Of a stretch of 64,000 nucleotides of DNA, positions 34,575 to 43,859 are shown piece after piece (the stretch's first letter is position 1; every line of letters starts with the position of its first letter). Under the pieces are notes generated by a model that worked only from the letters and a program-made list of their open reading frames with translations, did no database searches and had not been told where the DNA came from. A program made the translations under genes and the position numbers. This DNA is from a bacterium (lineage in GTDB: Bacteria > Latescibacterota > Latescibacteria > Latescibacterales > Latescibacteraceae), in the NCBI GenBank assembly GCA_021372535.1, contig JAJFUH010000036.1, positions 20,623-84,622 of the forward strand, written 5' to 3'.

Positions 34575-37031
34575 TTATGATTGTGTATCATAATTGATAC
34601 TGTGTCTCAATTTTGAGAGCTCATCGGTCAGGCCATACTTTTTCATGCGCCTGTAGAGCGTTGCCCGGCTCATTCCGATTTTTTCCGCCGCTTTTTCAAC
34701 ATCTCCACTGGCCTGCAGAATCGCTTCGAGATAGAGCTTTCGCGAAGATTCGTCACGTTCTTTCCGTGCCTGCTCGATATTTTCGGCTGCTGCCGGGCCG
34801 CTTTTTTCATCGTTGTAGCGATCTCTGAGCGAGGTGGGGAGGTCGGCCCATGTTATGATAGTCGACTGTGTCATGAGCACCGCATGCTCGATGGTATTCT
34901 CAAGCTCACGGATGTTGCCGCTCCACGAATAGTCCATGAGTTTCTGGAGCGCTCCATGGTCGATGTCGGTAATGGTTTTTCCCGAGGATTTTGAAAATTT
35001 TTCGATAAAAACCTTTACGAATTCAGGAATATCGATTTTACGGTCGCGGAGAGGCGGGATTTCGATGGTTATAACATTGAGCCGCCAGTAAAGCTCTTCA
35101 CGGAAATCGCCGTCCCTGATTGCCTTCTGGAGATCCTTGTTGGTTGCCGAAATGACCCGTGTCGATATGGGGATAACATGCTCCGAGCCGACGCGCTGGA
35201 TCACTTTTTCCTGGAGCACCCGCAGGAGCTTAACCTGAAGGTCGAGAGGCATGTCGCCGATTTCGTCGAGCAGGATGGTACCGCCTGTCGCCTGCTCGAA
35301 CTTACCGATATACCCGCCTTTCCGGGCGCCGGTAAAAGCGCCTTCGGCATATCCGAACAGCTCGCTTTCGATGAGCTCTTTTGGTATTGCCGCACAATTC
35401 ACCGCGATAAAGGGGCCATCCGCCACCGGCGAGGAATTGTGAATAGACTGGCTGAAAAGCTCCTTCCCCGTGCCGCTTTCTCCGACAATAAGGATGTTCG
35501 ATGCGCTCTGGGCTGCGAGCTTGGCGAGCCGTACGGTTTCGGCGAGGGTTGTAGATTGTCCGATGATATCGTCGAACGTGAAGCGCGGACGCTGCGATGT
35601 GAACCGCGACAGCAGCTTGACCGTTTCCTCCATGGGCCTGAAGGAGATGACGCTCCCGCGCTGTTCCCCCGATGAGTCGTTGAAGGACCGTATATTGACG
35701 ACTGCGGCGAATTTGTCGTTCGGCGTGAGGAATGTCACGACACGGTTGTCGATTTCCTTCCCGCTCGAAATTATGGACGAGAGCGAAGGCTTATAGGATG
35801 TTATCGCATCGATATTCTTGGCGCCCTTGTCCGTGTCGGACAGATTCAGTGATTTCCGCGCGACATTGTTGAAATCCTTGATGATACCGGTCTGGTCCAC
35901 TGCGACGATTCCGTTTGAAATAGCGTCGAATATCGCTGAAATACGTGAGTAGATAGTCCCGATGACATCGAGTTTTTTCTTGTCTTCATCGGCCAGCCGC
36001 TTCAGCTCGGAATGAATCATGGCATTTTCGATTGCGAGAGATGCAAGTCCGGCGATATGGAGGAGAACGTCCACCCCGATCGAAAGGAAAAGCCCGTCGG
36101 GATTCTCGTGTTTTTTATCGATATCGAAAAGGCTTATGACACCGAGATTTTTATCACGGCTGATGAGGGGAAGGCAGATATTCCACGGATCATAATTCTT
36201 CTTGGTGCCATAGAGCTTGTCCACATCGATATGGTGAATCTTGGGCTCGCCCGAAAGCATGCAGCTCCGCGCCGTATCGAGGGGAAATTCATTGATGAAG
36301 CTCGTTTTCAGGCCGTAGTGCGATGTTTTCGTCACTTCCCCTTTGTCATTCATGAGCATTATGAGCACACCGTTGATGGCGAATCCCTGGGCGACTTCCC
36401 ATGCAAATTCCTCGAGTATCACATCGAGGTCGAGGGTAGAGGACACGGCGCTCGCGATTTTATTCGAGAGCTGGAGGAGTTTCGCCTTATATTCGAGCTG
36501 TTCGTATGCCTGGGCGTTTTGAATCGAACCGGCAATGCTCGCGGTAAAATAATTGAGCTCTTCCGCTTCGGCTTCGGTAAAATCTCTTTCTTTCTGGCAG
36601 CGCAGGTTTACAACGCCGACCAGCTCATCTTCCCAGAGGATGGGAAACGAGAGTATAGAAGGGTATTTGTCATCCTGGGCATATATGGAGGTAAAATTCC
36701 GCGGGTCTTTCAGAATATTGCGGGAAGCGATATATTTTCGCGTTTTTGCAACAGTCCCCGTGACACCCATACCGATGGGTATGCGGTCATTGTCGACGGC
36801 GATGGGATCGAGACTGAGGGTGACACGAAGCACCAGAGTATCCGAGACCGGGTCCTTCAGGAATATCGAAACCTCGTCGACATTCATGTACTCGGCAATG
36901 ATTCTGGCGAGCAGTTCCAGCCGTTCCTTGACGACAAGAGGGGCATTGATAAGCTTCAATGTATGGTTCAGGAAAATTTTCGATTTCACGAACCGGGGGC
37001 TGTCCACATCCCCTGCGTTTTTTATCGCCAT
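34575..37031 (-). CDS. GAF-PAS sigma-54-dependent transcriptional activator
   Basis: 818 aa cytoplasmic regulator. Two GAF-type sensor domains (about 25-185 and 200-350), then a PAS-like segment (GIVAVDQTGIIKDFNNVARK, about 370-470), an AAA+ domain and a Fis-type helix-turn-helix at the C-terminus (EKAAEKIGMSRATLYRRMKK). Walker A GESGTGKE is near residue 514, the sigma-54 contact loop GAFTGA near 563, Walker B region LLDEIGDMPL after it. The signal is unknown and no partner kinase lies next to it. A TTGACA-N17-AATTAT promoter is read 42 bases upstream. Confidence 0.93.
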   Translation of the reverse strand: MAIKNAGDVDSPRFVKSKIFLNHTLKLINAPLVVKERLELLARIIAEYMNVDEVSIFLKDPVSDTLVLRVTLSLDPIAVDNDRIPIGMGVTGTVAKTRKYIASRNILKDPRNFTSIYAQDDKYPSILSFPILWEDELVGVVNLRCQKERDFTEAEAEELNYFTASIAGSIQNAQAYEQLEYKAKLLQLSNKIASAVSSTLDLDVILEEFAWEVAQGFAINGVLIMLMNDKGEVTKTSHYGLKTSFINEFPLDTARSCMLSGEPKIHHIDVDKLYGTKKNYDPWNICLPLISRDKNLGVISLFDIDKKHENPDGLFLSIGVDVLLHIAGLASLAIENAMIHSELKRLADEDKKKLDVIGTIYSRISAIFDAISNGIVAVDQTGIIKDFNNVARKSLNLSDTDKGAKNIDAITSYKPSLSSIISSGKEIDNRVVTFLTPNDKFAAVVNIRSFNDSSGEQRGSVISFRPMEETVKLLSRFTSQRPRFTFDDIIGQSTTLAETVRLAKLAAQSASNILIVGESGTGKELFSQSIHNSSPVADGPFIAVNCAAIPKELIESELFGYAEGAFTGARKGGYIGKFEQATGGTILLDEIGDMPLDLQVKLLRVLQEKVIQRVGSEHVIPISTRVISATNKDLQKAIRDGDFREELYWRLNVITIEIPPLRDRKIDIPEFVKVFIEKFSKSSGKTITDIDHGALQKLMDYSWSGNIRELENTIEHAVLMTQSTIITWADLPTSLRDRYNDEKSGPAAAENIEQARKERDESSRKLYLEAILQASGDVEKAAEKIGMSRATLYRRMKKYGLTDELSKLRHSINYDTQS

Positions 37032-37072
37032 GGCGGTATCACCTGTACCTGATCATTATACGTAAAAAATGG

Positions 37073-37101
37073 ATAATTCTTTTTCCACCGGAGCCTGTCA
37101 A
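37073..37101 (-). promoter_or_regulatory. Putative promoter for the sigma-54 activator gene
   Basis: Minus strand TTGACA (37101-37096), 17-base spacer, AATTAT (37078-37073). The -10 matches only 4 of 6 consensus bases. A second possible set, TTGACT with TAATAC, lies further upstream near 37160-37200. Confidence 0.4.
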
Positions 37102-37228
37102 ATATAATCCGATAGGAACCATATTTTTCATGTTGTCGAGCGGTAACAGCACCGTGCGGAACCATGATAATAGTATTACGTACATCACCCTGTAAGTCAA
37201 GCAATTTATTCATGTTCGGCGTTTGCCG

Positions 37229-38413
37229 TCAGCAGGCGCACGGGACATGTTTCTGGTTCATGTAATGCAGATGAAGCTCAGTATGGCCGAGTTTTTCAGC
37301 GCATGTCAGTTTTCCCCGGACAACCGCTGTGACCTCGTCAAGAAGCCGTTTTCCCATGTCTTCGATACTGATGTCCCCGGAAAGTACGCCCGAGGTGTCT
37401 ATATCGATATTTTCACTCATCATACGGCATGTTTTCGGGGAACCGCACAGCTTGATAACCGGCATGAGGGCGCTTCCCATGGGAGTGCCTCTTCCCGTGG
37501 TGAACAGGAGGAGATGGCAACCCGCGGCGGCGGCGTTTGACATGTCTTCGGCGTCGCTGATGGGCGACACTCCCCGTGTGAGATCATCGGGTATGGAGTC
37601 GATGAGATAGAGTCCCGGTTTTTTCGGGCGTTCGCCGACTCTCACCACATCGCTGATCGTTCGGTGGCCGCTTTTCATGTACGCGCCGAGAGATTTTTCT
37701 TCGATGGTTGTCAGACCGCCCTCGGCATTTCCGGTGACGATTCCGTACATGCCCGCTTCGTTGGCGACACGGACAGCCCGGTCGATTGCCTCCCCGATCT
37801 TTCGGGCGACAACATCGGAAGCCCGTGATGCCGCCATATTTCCGCAGCCGATCATCTCGGTGATTTCATCGAAAAAACACGTTCCCCCCGCATCGACAAT
37901 CATATCGTAAAGTGTACCAACCGCCGGATTCGATGCGAGCCCGCTCATGGCGTCCGAGCCGCCGCAGTTTGTGCCGATCCGAATGTCGGAAAGGAAAAAA
38001 TCACAGCGCGGTGTTTCGTCGCGTCCGGAGAGGAGTTCTTCGACGAATGACCGTCCCTTTTGAATCGATTTTGATGTGCCGCCGTCACGCTGAATCGAGA
38101 CGAATCGGGCTTTGCGACCTGCCGCTCGGGCAATATCGGCAAAATATTCGCCTCTGAGCATTTCGCACCCGAGGCTGACAACGACAAGACCATACAGATT
38201 GGGGTGGGCGACAAGCGAACCGAATACCCGTTTGACGAATTCGTTCGAATGACAACCGTCATACCCGAAAAGCTGGACATCCTTCCATGGTGCTGCTATC
38301 TGACGTGCGACGTGTTCCGCACACTCGACAGTATAGACGACGGCAACATGGTTCCGTATGCCTTTCTGACCGTCTGGCCTCAACCATCCCTTTGTTAAAA
38401 GCATATCGCTCAC
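37229..38413 (-). CDS. UxaA-family dehydratase, large (C-terminal) subunit
   Basis: 394 aa, matching the C-terminal part of altronate/galactarate-type dehydratases, without the SAF domain. Family blocks visible are KGWLRPDGQKGIRNHVAVVY at the start, RIGTNCGGSDAMSGLASNPA mid-protein, and TTGRGTPMGSALMPVIKLCG near the end. Such enzymes remove water from a sugar acid to give a 2-keto-3-deoxy acid. The missing part is the next gene upstream; the two share ATGA. The exact sugar acid is not fixed by the sequence. Confidence 0.88.
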   Translation of the reverse strand: MSDMLLTKGWLRPDGQKGIRNHVAVVYTVECAEHVARQIAAPWKDVQLFGYDGCHSNEFVKRVFGSLVAHPNLYGLVVVSLGCEMLRGEYFADIARAAGRKARFVSIQRDGGTSKSIQKGRSFVEELLSGRDETPRCDFFLSDIRIGTNCGGSDAMSGLASNPAVGTLYDMIVDAGGTCFFDEITEMIGCGNMAASRASDVVARKIGEAIDRAVRVANEAGMYGIVTGNAEGGLTTIEEKSLGAYMKSGHRTISDVVRVGERPKKPGLYLIDSIPDDLTRGVSPISDAEDMSNAAAAGCHLLLFTTGRGTPMGSALMPVIKLCGSPKTCRMMSENIDIDTSGVLSGDISIEDMGKRLLDEVTAVVRGKLTCAEKLGHTELHLHYMNQKHVPCAC

Positions 38414-38718
38414 TGTTCGATCCTTTGTTTGAAATCCTCATCATAAGCGCTTTTCATGTTGTGCAGGTGAACCCATTCGCCGGGTTGAATAATGCCGGTG
38501 CTGATACCGATTTTCTGACCGTATTTGATAATACCGTGACCGGCCGGGACAGGGGAGACCGCAATTTTGTGGCCTGCCGGAATGGAATCGACGGTTACGA
38601 GGGTTTTTCCGTTACCTTTCAGCCTTATTACGTCGCCCGGGATGCAATCCTCGAGCATGGTTGCAACATTATCCGCCGAATCGAGAACAAGAGCGATATG
38701 TGCGTTTTCATCATGCAT
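38410..38718 (-). CDS. UxaA-family dehydratase, small SAF-domain subunit
   Basis: 102 aa SAF domain, equal to the N-terminal part of altronate dehydratase. GHKIAVSPVPAGHGIIKYGQ is the conserved block with the active-site His region, then IGISTGIIQPGEWVHLHN. It overlaps the large-subunit gene by 4 bases, so a 1:1 complex is likely. Split UxaA proteins of this kind are common. Confidence 0.88.
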   Translation of the reverse strand: MHDENAHIALVLDSADNVATMLEDCIPGDVIRLKGNGKTLVTVDSIPAGHKIAVSPVPAGHGIIKYGQKIGISTGIIQPGEWVHLHNMKSAYDEDFKQRIEQ

Positions 38719-38743
38719 AAACAGCCCTCCGACATGTAAAATA

Positions 38744-38767
38744 AATGCCCTCGGTTATGAGGGCATT
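38744..38767 (-). terminator. Terminator-like hairpin between purA and uxaA genes
   Basis: AATGCCCTC (38744-38752) pairs with GAGGGCATT (38759-38767), loop of six. On the minus strand it is followed by TATTTTA, so it can end purA transcription. It lies 25 bases before the SAF-subunit ATG. Confidence 0.6.
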
Positions 38768-38879
38768 CACAGAATAAAACAGTACAGTTCATCGATAGAA
38801 AACAGATTTATAAATTGATACGAAACAGAATCCGAAATGTTCGACATTCCGTTCCAGATGATTGGTAATCACCAGAGTT

Positions 38880-40154
38880 CTATACCGTTATGGTCTGTTC
38901 ACGATCCGAACCGACAGATACATACTTGATCGGAGTCTGGACTATTTCGCTGATACGTTCGAGATATGATTGTGCCCGTGACGGCAGATCGCCGTATTTT
39001 CTGATATGAGTTGTCGGTTCCATCCATCCTTTATGGGTTTCGTAGACGGGTTTGACCGCATCGAGGATGGTGACATCGGCGGGGAAATTTATGATTGTCC
39101 TGCCATCATAACGGTATCCGGTGCAGATTTTGATTTCGGAAAGCGTATCGAGCACATCGAGCTTGGTGATAGCAAGCGAACTCAGCCCGTTGATGAGCGC
39201 GGAATATCTCCCGATAACACCATCGAACCACCCGCAGCGGCGGGGCCTACCGGTTGTTGCGCCGTATTCGCCGCCGATGTCTCGGATCGTTCGCGCGAAC
39301 TCGTCATCGAATTCGGTCGGGAAAGGACCGTTTCCAACGCGGGTCGTATATGCCTTCATGACGCCGATAACCTCGTTGATATGGGTCGGACCGATCCCCG
39401 TCCCGATACAGGCAGCGGCGGCGATGGTGTTTGAAGACGTTACGAAGGGATATGTCCCGTGGTCGATATCGAGCAGTGCTCCCTGGGCGCCCTCGAATAC
39501 GATATTTTTCTCTTTTTTGACCGCTTCGTTGAGCAGTATCGAAATGTCGGTAACATAGGGATCGATTTTACGGTCGAATTCCAGAAATGCATCGACGACT
39601 TTATTTACATCGAGCGGTTGATATCCGTAGATTTTTGTGAGAATTTCATTTGCTTCAAGAATATTGCTCTCGAGTTTCGATACAAACACTTCCCTGTTGA
39701 GAAGGTCGACGATACGGATACCGACACGGGCGGCTTTGTCACGGTAGGCAGGGCCGATACCCCTTCCGGTAGTGCCGATGGAGTTTTTCCCCTTGTATTT
39801 TTCAACCGCCTGATCGAGGAGCTTGTGATAGGGCATGACAAGGTGGGCTTTCTGACTGATGAAAAGCCTGCCCGCAACATCGATGCCGCGCTGTTTCAAT
39901 TCCTCGATCTCATCGAGGAGAGCGGTCGGATCGAGCACGACACCATTCCCGATAACGCAGATTTTATCAGGATACATTATCCCGGCGGGGATAAGGTGAA
40001 AAATAAACTCGTTCCCGTTGACAATCACCGTATGTCCTGCGTTTGCTCCTCCCTGAAAACGAACTACATAATCCGCATCTGCAGCTATATAATCAACAAT
40101 TTTGGCCTTGGCTTCATCTCCCCACTGGGAACCGACGACAATTTTAACCGACAT
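38880..40154 (-). CDS. purA: Adenylosuccinate synthetase with altered P-loop
   Basis: 424 aa, normal length. PurA joins IMP and aspartate with GTP to form adenylosuccinate. Blocks such as RFQGGANAGHTVIVN, NSIGTTGRGIGPAYRDKAAR, GPFPTEF and TGRPRRCGWFD are standard. The nearly invariant GDEGKGK phosphate loop is GDEAKAK: Gly15 and Gly17 (Escherichia coli numbering, which coincides) are both Ala, while Asp13 and Lys16 remain. A clear promoter and a palindrome followed by a T-run lie between 40178 and 40244. Confidence 0.95.
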   Translation of the reverse strand: MSVKIVVGSQWGDEAKAKIVDYIAADADYVVRFQGGANAGHTVIVNGNEFIFHLIPAGIMYPDKICVIGNGVVLDPTALLDEIEELKQRGIDVAGRLFISQKAHLVMPYHKLLDQAVEKYKGKNSIGTTGRGIGPAYRDKAARVGIRIVDLLNREVFVSKLESNILEANEILTKIYGYQPLDVNKVVDAFLEFDRKIDPYVTDISILLNEAVKKEKNIVFEGAQGALLDIDHGTYPFVTSSNTIAAAACIGTGIGPTHINEVIGVMKAYTTRVGNGPFPTEFDDEFARTIRDIGGEYGATTGRPRRCGWFDGVIGRYSALINGLSSLAITKLDVLDTLSEIKICTGYRYDGRTIINFPADVTILDAVKPVYETHKGWMEPTTHIRKYGDLPSRAQSYLERISEIVQTPIKYVSVGSDREQTITV

Positions 40155-40177
40155 GATTCTCCCCTGAAAAAAAAGGC

Positions 40178-40206
40178 AAAAAAAATCTTCGAGCAGTATG
40201 CTCGAA
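40178..40206 (-). terminator. Palindrome plus T-run in the purA leader (attenuator or operator)
   Basis: On the minus strand TTCGAGCA-TAC-TGCTCGAA (40206-40188), a perfect 8-bp stem, is followed by GA and eight T (40185-40178). It begins only about 3 bases after the expected start of transcription and 24 bases before the purA ATG region. It has the shape of an intrinsic terminator, but as DNA it is also a 19-base operator-like palindrome. Confidence 0.6.
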
Positions 40207-40215
40207 TTACGTTAT

Positions 40216-40244
40216 ATGATAATGTTACCATCACAGAGTGTCAA
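40216..40244 (-). promoter_or_regulatory. Sigma-70-like promoter for purA
   Basis: Minus strand TTGACA (40244-40239), 17-base spacer, TATCAT (40221-40216). Expected start near 40209. Confidence 0.6.
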
Positions 40245-40333
40245 GAAAAAAAATTTAGCCCGTTGTTATGGAGATGCAATTCGGTTATATTGTTCCATTC
40301 AGTTGATTATTTATTTCGAGGATTGACGAAACG

Positions 40334-40792
40334 ATGCCGGATTCCTACATATATAAATCATTCGAGATAAGCGGTAACGGCGCTGCCGTTTCGGCGAGAA
40401 TCGCCGGTTTGCTCTCCGAATCCGGGTATATCCGGACGGGAGATGACAACGCTGTACAGTTTTTCCGGTATCCGTCCCTGCGGTTCTCCTCAAAAAAACC
40501 TCTGACCTGTGTATCGAGGCTTTCTCTTGCATACGGTGATAAGAACGGTGCTTCAGCAATAAAAATCGGAGTGACATTTACCAAAATACGTTATTTTACA
40601 ATAGCTTTTATACTTATTATTTGCGGTATTATTCCCGCGCTTATCAGTATGGCGCAAAAGGGTGTACCGGAAATTCCCCCCACCGCTTATCTGGGCATTC
40701 CGCTCGGATTCATGGTTCATTATCATGTCCGCTGGCGGATTTTCCGGATTTTACGGCAGCTTGTACAGACCGCCGAGGGAGACAGACGATGA
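40334..40792 (+). CDS. Small unknown membrane protein
   Basis: 152 aa, no family recognised. Residues 1-75 are soluble and mixed; two hydrophobic helices follow (about 83-105 and 116-130), then a basic tail RWRIFRILRQL. The last four bases overlap the pyrF start (ATGA), so it is cotranscribed with pyrF and the MBL-fold gene. The overlap is the only clue to real expression. Confidence 0.6.
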   Translation: MPDSYIYKSFEISGNGAAVSARIAGLLSESGYIRTGDDNAVQFFRYPSLRFSSKKPLTCVSRLSLAYGDKNGASAIKIGVTFTKIRYFTIAFILIICGIIPALISMAQKGVPEIPPTAYLGIPLGFMVHYHVRWRIFRILRQLVQTAEGDRR

Positions 40793-41598
40793 CGTGTATC
40801 GAAAAACTGACAGCATGTTCCGAAAAGGCCGACAGCCTCGTATGTGTGGGTCTCGATACCGATCCGGCAAAGATACCGGGACATCTGGCCGGCGAAGAGG
40901 GCATTCTTCGTTTCAACCGGGCGATAATCGAAGCCACAGCCGACCTTGTCTGCGCCTACAAACCAAACTCGGCATTTTATGAAGCTCTCGGCAGCCTGGG
41001 AATGGAAATTCTCGAAAAAACATGCAAGGCTGTTCCTGATGGGGTCCCGGTTATCCTCGATTTCAAGCGCGGCGACATAGGAAGTACCGCCGAGCGGTAT
41101 GCTTCGGCGGCCTATGACTTTTACGGCGTCGATGCCGTAACGGTCAATCCGTACATAGGATTCGATGCGGTAAAGCCGTTCATGCGCGAGGGGAAGTGTG
41201 TGTTCGTGCTCTGTTTGACATCGAATCCTTCCGCAGTGGATTTCCAGCTGCTTGAAACCGAGGAAGGACCGCTCTATGAACGGGTGGCGCGTGCCGCCGC
41301 CTCATGGTCGCACTTTGGCGAAACAGGGCTCGTCATGGGAGCCACACGGCCCGAGGTTATCCAGAGAGTCCGTGATATCGCGGGCGATATGCCGCTTCTT
41401 GTACCGGGAATAGGGGCGCAGGGGGGCGATACGGAAGCAGTGGTCGAATACTGCGGCGGAATTCCGGGGCGCACCATTATCAACAGCGCACGGTCAATTC
41501 TGTATGCGTCTCAGGGGCTCGATTTTGCCGAAGCCGCACGGAAAAGCCTTTTATCCCTCAGGGATGAAATCAACCGATACAGGAGAAAAACCGGGTGA
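40789..41598 (+). CDS. pyrF: Orotidine-5'-phosphate decarboxylase
   Basis: 269 aa; last step of UMP synthesis. The longer type-2 form is shown by LVCVGLDTDPAKIPG near the N-terminus and VILDFKRGDIGSTAERYA, which carries the Asp-Lys-Asp catalytic set. LVMGATRPE and LLVPGIGAQGG are the phosphate-binding loops. The frame is open from 40621, but the ATG at 40789, after GAGGGA and overlapping the previous stop, matches the family start. It overlaps the next gene by 4 bases (GTGA). Confidence 0.95.
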   Translation: MTCIEKLTACSEKADSLVCVGLDTDPAKIPGHLAGEEGILRFNRAIIEATADLVCAYKPNSAFYEALGSLGMEILEKTCKAVPDGVPVILDFKRGDIGSTAERYASAAYDFYGVDAVTVNPYIGFDAVKPFMREGKCVFVLCLTSNPSAVDFQLLETEEGPLYERVARAAASWSHFGETGLVMGATRPEVIQRVRDIAGDMPLLVPGIGAQGGDTEAVVEYCGGIPGRTIINSARSILYASQGLDFAEAARKSLLSLRDEINRYRRKTG

Positions 41599-42368
41599 AA
41601 ATCTGCCTTCTGGGGAGCGGCTCGAAGGGTAACTGCATATATGTGGAAAGCCGTGGCAGCGCCGTTCTCATCGATCAGGGTTTTTCGCACAGCCAGATTG
41701 TCATGCGCCTCGAATCGCGAGGCCTCGATACATCTAAAATCAAAGCTATCCTCCTGACACACGAGCATGAAGATCATATCAGGGGTGTTGGAATCACCGC
41801 CCGTAAGCTCGGTATCCCCGTATACGGAACACAGGGAACGCTCGATGCGAAAAGAAAGATATTCAATTCCGATGAAGAGCTGATACCGATCGAAGGTGGG
41901 GTATCCTTTACAATCGGTTCCCTTGAAATTCTCCCGTTCAGCGTTTCACATGATGCCGCCGATCCCGTGCAGTTCTGTGTTTTTGCGGGCGGGAAAAAAG
42001 CGTCTATCGCAACCGATCTGGGATTTGTTTCGACTCTTGTCGAGGAGCGGCTCCGGAATTCCGATCTCGTTGTTATCGAGGCCAATCATGACATTCAGAT
42101 GCTTCAGAACGGCTCCTATACCTGGCAGTTGAAACAGCGCATCATGAGTAAAATGGGCCACCTCTCCAACCGTAACGCCGCGGAACTTCTCTTCAATCTC
42201 TTACTCAACGGCAGCCCGAAAGCTGTGCTCGCGCATCTCTCCGAAGAAAACAACCGGCCCGAACTGGCCGAAAAGGAGGTTCGCGATCTGTTTGAACAGT
42301 TTGGTAAACAGATTCAATTTCTCGAAATAGCTCCCCAGCACGAAGCAACCAGAATTCTGGAAATATGA
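41595..42368 (+). CDS. MBL-fold metallo-hydrolase, YycJ/WalJ-like
   Basis: 257 aa. The metallo-beta-lactamase motif is LTHEHEDHIRG (about 54-64), after the YycJ-type start CLLGSGSKGNCIYVES. Further ligands are in VSHDA, ATDLG and, near the end, LAHLSEENN. YycJ homologues are 5'-3' exonucleases or accessory factors in DNA repair and cell-wall regulation; here only the fold and family are supported. The GTG start overlaps pyrF by 4 bases. Confidence 0.88.
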   Translation: MKICLLGSGSKGNCIYVESRGSAVLIDQGFSHSQIVMRLESRGLDTSKIKAILLTHEHEDHIRGVGITARKLGIPVYGTQGTLDAKRKIFNSDEELIPIEGGVSFTIGSLEILPFSVSHDAADPVQFCVFAGGKKASIATDLGFVSTLVEERLRNSDLVVIEANHDIQMLQNGSYTWQLKQRIMSKMGHLSNRNAAELLFNLLLNGSPKAVLAHLSEENNRPELAEKEVRDLFEQFGKQIQFLEIAPQHEATRILEI

Positions 42369-42528
42369 ACGGTTCAATTACCTGTATTTTCATCAATTCA
42401 TGAACTTCCTTTTTGATACGTTTTCCCACAACTGTGACTCTTTATGCGACCTTTTGTTACCAATAACGTGGTATTACACAAAATCATCCGTACAAAAAGA
42501 GGTACAGGATAGTATTTTAATTTAAAAA

Positions 42529-42571
42529 AGTGACGAATATCACAACATTTAATCCGATAATAAAATATTAT
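42529..42571 (+). promoter_or_regulatory. CRP-like site and -10 element before the cohesin lipoprotein gene
   Basis: AGTGA-CGAATA-TCACA (42529-42544) matches the CRP/FNR-family consensus TGTGA-N6-TCACA in 9 of 10 bases. TATTAT lies at 42566-42571. A start near 42578 would put the centre of the palindrome at -41.5, the position used in class II activation. No -35 of sigma-70 type is present, as expected for such a promoter. Confidence 0.4.
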
Positions 42572-42630
42572 ATTAGTATTGTGGGGAAGTCTATATAACA
42601 CTATTACCTATTCAAAGAAAAACCGAATCC

Positions 42631-43767
42631 ATGATAATGTCAGATGACAGAAGAACACCGGGAACGTTTATAGTGTTTTTGCCGGTTTTAACCCTCCTGT
42701 GTCTCTTTATATCCGGGTGTTTGTCTGTCCAGGATGATACCGAAAAACCCTCGAATCCACGCATAACTTTAAACAATAACGAATCTCAGACCTACGAACA
42801 GACCGTCAGCCTCAATCTCTTCTGCGATGACAATGACCTCGTCGAGGAGATGATGATATCGAACAGCCCTGATTTTGAGGGCGCCGAATGGGTGCCTTAC
42901 GAAAAGACCATGACCTGGGCACTGACAGACGGATTCGGCAGCAAGACAGTCTATGTCAGATTCCGTGACACCGCCATGAACGTTTCCGACATCGCGAGCA
43001 TGACAATTGCGTTTAAACCGGAACCCTCGACGCTGCCGGCTGACCCGGTCGTACTGATCAACAGCGGTAACGCGTATACGAAAACACTCTCGGTCCGTCT
43101 CGATCTCTCGTGCGTTGACGATAAAGGTATCACGGCGATGAGAATATCGGATCATCCCGATTTTTCGGGAGCATCATGGGAATCGTATGACACATCGAAA
43201 ACATGGACGCTTCCCGACGGCGCCGGGATGAAAACGGTATATGTTCAATTCATCGATGGCGACGGCAACATGTCGGATCCCGTTTCCGCTGCGATTGAAT
43301 ACTATGAGAATGCGATACTCAATATCTCTCCCGCAAACGCGTTTGTGAATATTGGCGGAACAATCGATATCGATATTTTCGTGAGAGGGGCTGTACAGAT
43401 TATATCGACATATATGACGTTGTCTTTCGATCCCGCGCGAGTTGAGGTAACAAAGATCACTACAAGCGGGAGCGGATTCCTGCTGACTGAAGCCGGAGCC
43501 AATGTGATAACCGCTGAAAATGTATATAACAACAACACGGGAAAGATTATTTTTGGCGTTCTTGGCCAGAAATCGGGTTTCACCGGAGCGACGGGAGACG
43601 GCACCATCGCCCGTATTACATTCAAAGGCAAAGAGGCGGGTGAATCACATATACAGTTCGTTTCATCAACGGATAATGATTTTCTTCTCTATGGTTACGC
43701 CGCAAACGACAACGGTTTCGAGAAGTGTGCTGCCACGAGGTTTGATGGAGTAATTACGGTCAAATAG
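42631..43767 (+). CDS. Lipoprotein with two Ig-like repeats and a cohesin-type domain
   Basis: 378 aa. Lipobox FISGC (Cys30) follows a hydrophobic segment, so the protein sits in a membrane facing the periplasm or surface. Two ~100-residue repeats follow, each with a TWxLxDGxGxKTVYVxFxD block (about 91-112 and 190-212). From about 230 a cohesin-like domain reads ISPANAFVNIGGTIDIDIFV, then LSFDPARVEVTKI and GTIARITFKGKEAGES. Cohesins bind dockerins in cellulosomes, but lone cohesin-like domains also occur in other envelope proteins. ATG 42637 is an alternative start. A CRP-like site and a downstream terminator suggest it is a single-gene unit. Confidence 0.75.
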   Translation: MIMSDDRRTPGTFIVFLPVLTLLCLFISGCLSVQDDTEKPSNPRITLNNNESQTYEQTVSLNLFCDDNDLVEEMMISNSPDFEGAEWVPYEKTMTWALTDGFGSKTVYVRFRDTAMNVSDIASMTIAFKPEPSTLPADPVVLINSGNAYTKTLSVRLDLSCVDDKGITAMRISDHPDFSGASWESYDTSKTWTLPDGAGMKTVYVQFIDGDGNMSDPVSAAIEYYENAILNISPANAFVNIGGTIDIDIFVRGAVQIISTYMTLSFDPARVEVTKITTSGSGFLLTEAGANVITAENVYNNNTGKIIFGVLGQKSGFTGATGDGTIARITFKGKEAGESHIQFVSSTDNDFLLYGYAANDNGFEKCAATRFDGVITVK

Positions 43768-43859
43768 TATCCATCGGCCGGAAGTATTATACGGCATTGT
43801 TTTTCAGGAGGGCGGTGGGTAAGTTACTATTTTAACCACATGTGAAGCATGAATATTGG

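Noticed and set aside
36012..37052. 346-codon plus-strand frame inside the sigma-54 activator
   Set aside because: Shadow of a well supported 818-aa gene on the other strand.
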